Positions 6,012 through 6,872 of a stretch of 6,872 nucleotides of DNA are shown in pieces (within the stretch, counting starts at the first letter, position 1; each line of letters starts with the position of its first letter). The position numbers and the translations under genes were made by a program. Source of the DNA: an uncultured Chloroflexota bacterium. Lineage in GTDB: Bacteria; Chloroflexota; Dehalococcoidia; UBA2979. The DNA lies in assembly GCA_902827055.1 (NCBI GenBank), contig CADEHD010000112.1, forward strand, positions 1 to 6,872, read 5' to 3'. The notes beneath the pieces were generated by a model. It made no database searches and was not told the origin of the DNA. It worked only from the letters and a program-made list of their open reading frames with translations.

Positions 6012-6836
6012 GCTCGGTCCTCCTCTCAAGGCTGCCATGAACTGCCAGCGCCCGGCTCCCAGCTCGCGCGCCTCGAAGGCTCGCAACCCGAGCCACCCGA
6101 CGATCACGGTGGCCGACCACAGGATGACCTGGTGGTCCCACTCCGCCCCGTTCGCGAGGATGCCGGACAGATCGCTGTAGTAGTACGGGCTCCAGTACCG
6201 GAGGTCCTCGACCGATTCGGTGACTCCGGCGATGACCACCATCAGGTACGAGGCGATCAGCAGCGCCGCGCTCCACGCCCCGGCCGCCCCTCGAGACGGG
6301 GCAATCGCTCCGAGGAGCAACCCGGTCGCGACCATGAACCCGGCGAACGAGAGCATGCCGAACGTCGCCGCGCTGATCCGCCACAGCGTCAGCTGGCGCC
6401 CGAAGTCGGCCAGAGGAACCGAGATCGCCCACCCGGCGCAGATCACGAGGCACGCCCCAACGAGCGCCACGATCACGGCCAGCACCTTCTCGAAGAACAT
6501 CCGCCGCCGGCTCAGTGGGAGCGACGCCAGCACTTCCATGGTGCCGCCGCTTTCCTCCCCGGCCAGGGCGCCCGTGCCCGCGAACAGCGCGAACGTCGCG
6601 AGGACGAGCGGACCCAGCGAGAAGAACTCGACGTCCATGAATGTCCGCGGGTTGGAGAGGTTGCTGCCGCTGGCGCCGAACGCCTGCAGGAGCTCCTCCG
6701 GGTACTCCACGGCCGCGAGCGTGTCTCGGACCGACGGAAAGAGCAGCGCCTCGATGAGCCCCCACAAAGCGAGCCCCAGCCCGTACGCGATGACCTGGGT
6801 GCGGAGTCCCCGCAACGAATGCCGGAACAGCATCAT
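5334..6836 (-). CDS. ABC-2 permease fused to HlyD-like membrane fusion (lipoyl) domain
   Basis: A single 500-codon frame with two modules. Residues 1-275 are an ABC-2 permease with six predicted membrane helices (about 11-33, 72-90, 117-140, 153-177, 184-206, 236-254). It has the typical cytoplasmic EESGGTMEVLASLPLSRRR at 94-112 and the usual permease ending FEARELGAG near 254-262. Residues 276-500 have a basic stretch (RRSSR), a seventh helix (about 298-322), and a biotinyl-lipoyl/HlyD-like region with paired half-motifs: SGTVRSIAVGDGDEVRSGQ at 348-366 and GGRVSAVSAKAGEFVVAGTP at 387-406. A beta-barrel part follows, with VAPGQRIDVTV at 430-440. Six helices return the chain to the cytoplasm and the seventh exports the adaptor, so the topology is coherent. 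Permease and adaptor are normally separate proteins. A strong internal ribosome site and ATG (6011) lie at the junction, so a stand-alone adaptor may also be made. Start ATG 6836 overlaps an upstream stop. The cargo is unknown. Confidence 0.8.
   Translation of the reverse strand: MMLFRHSLRGLRTQVIAYGLGLALWGLIEALLFPSVRDTLAAVEYPEELLQAFGASGSNLSNPRTFMDVEFFSLGPLVLATFALFAGTGALAGEESGGTMEVLASLPLSRRRMFFEKVLAVIVALVGACLVICAGWAISVPLADFGRQLTLWRISAATFGMLSFAGFMVATGLLLGAIAPSRGAAGAWSAALLIASYLMVVIAGVTESVEDLRYWSPYYYSDLSGILANGAEWDHQVILWSATVIVGWLGLRAFEARELGAGRWQFMAALRGGPSMTTSAASLAERVTTWLGRRSSRWWATAVGALALLGATGGAVGGALAGAESGTTTVTAEGWVVAPSARVVAPASGTVRSIAVGDGDEVRSGQDLGWVQSALDGSLVPIQAPLGGRVSAVSAKAGEFVVAGTPLASVHQLDGLYLVLEVGERDIDAVAPGQRIDVTVTARAIEFTTRVENVARVPLVGDGVRSKDDPKYEVRSVHVDAPDGVAPGMVVEARISIPAN
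6012..6024 (-). promoter_or_regulatory. Strong internal Shine-Dalgarno at the permease/adaptor junction
   Basis: On the minus strand AGGAGG (6024-6019), within a GAGAGGAGGA purine run, precedes ATG 6011 by 7 nt. In the long frame the same bases are codons for Leu-Arg-Gly-Gly-Pro-Ser, residues 270-275. Confidence 0.6.
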
Positions 6837-6872
6837 CGCGTGGCCCCCGAGGGCGACGGCGCGGGCTCCTGT
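6833..6872 (-). CDS. 3' end of an upstream gene, probably the ABC transporter ATPase (partial)
   Basis: On the minus strand one frame reads in from the right edge and gives a Pro/Ser/Ala-rich tail QEPAPSPSGATR before TGA at 6835-6833. That TGA overlaps the permease ATG as ATGA, the usual coupling of ABC ATPase and permease genes. Only 12 codons are visible and they carry no ATPase motif, so the identity rests on context: ABC-2 permeases need an ATPase, and it normally lies just upstream. The permease frame itself is also open to the window edge, so a longer permease N terminus cannot be excluded. Confidence 0.4.
   Translation of the reverse strand, partial: QEPAPSPSGATR

Noticed and set aside
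5764..6765. 333-codon minus-strand frame inside the permease-adaptor ORF
   Set aside because: It is out of frame with the permease helices and lipoyl motifs and lacks any hydrophobic segment pattern. It is a shadow.

Overview
The window comes from a high-G+C bacterium. Dense gene packing, GTG and TTG start codons, 4-nt translational overlaps and the protein families all suggest an actinobacterium or a similar high-G+C Gram-positive lineage. This is inference; nothing in the window fixes the taxon. No RNA genes, insertion sequences, CRISPR arrays or phage genes are visible.

Left part (1-2446): a flavin-dependent oxidoreductase of the COG2907 type runs leftward off the window edge. It is divergent, across a 93-bp gap, from a two-gene unit made of a small SRPBCC/polyketide-cyclase-like protein and a DHRS12-like short-chain dehydrogenase, which overlap by 4 nt. 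Middle (2505-3729): a perfect GC-rich hairpin separates the dehydrogenase from a convergent gene for an exported, membrane-anchored protein with two nearly identical fasciclin (FAS1) domains. Right of that, a 155-bp non-coding gap separates the fasciclin gene from a rightward pair: a COG4276-type SRPBCC ligand-binding protein and a MerR-family regulator with a cobalamin-binding domain (LitR/CarH type). Right end (5334-6872): a leftward operon. The 3' end of a gene that is probably an ABC ATPase overlaps, by ATGA, a 500-codon ORF that joins an ABC-2 permease to a HlyD-like membrane fusion domain. The regulator and this ORF converge and share a CTAG stop palindrome.

Functional reading: COG2907 flavoproteins, SRPBCC proteins, DHRS12-like dehydrogenases and COG4276 proteins are families I associate with LitR/CarH-type regulators and with cyclopropane/furan fatty acid genes. 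The best inference is a light- or stress-responsive lipid-modification module whose regulator is the B12-binding MerR protein. The lipid enzymes proper (CFA synthase-like methyltransferase, DUF1365 protein) are not in the window; they would be expected downstream of the oxidoreductase, beyond position 1.

The most unusual items are the permease-adaptor ORF, which has a perfect Shine-Dalgarno and in-frame ATG exactly at its domain junction, and the regulator, which keeps the photoreceptor-type Wx9EH motif but has a changed cobalamin loop.
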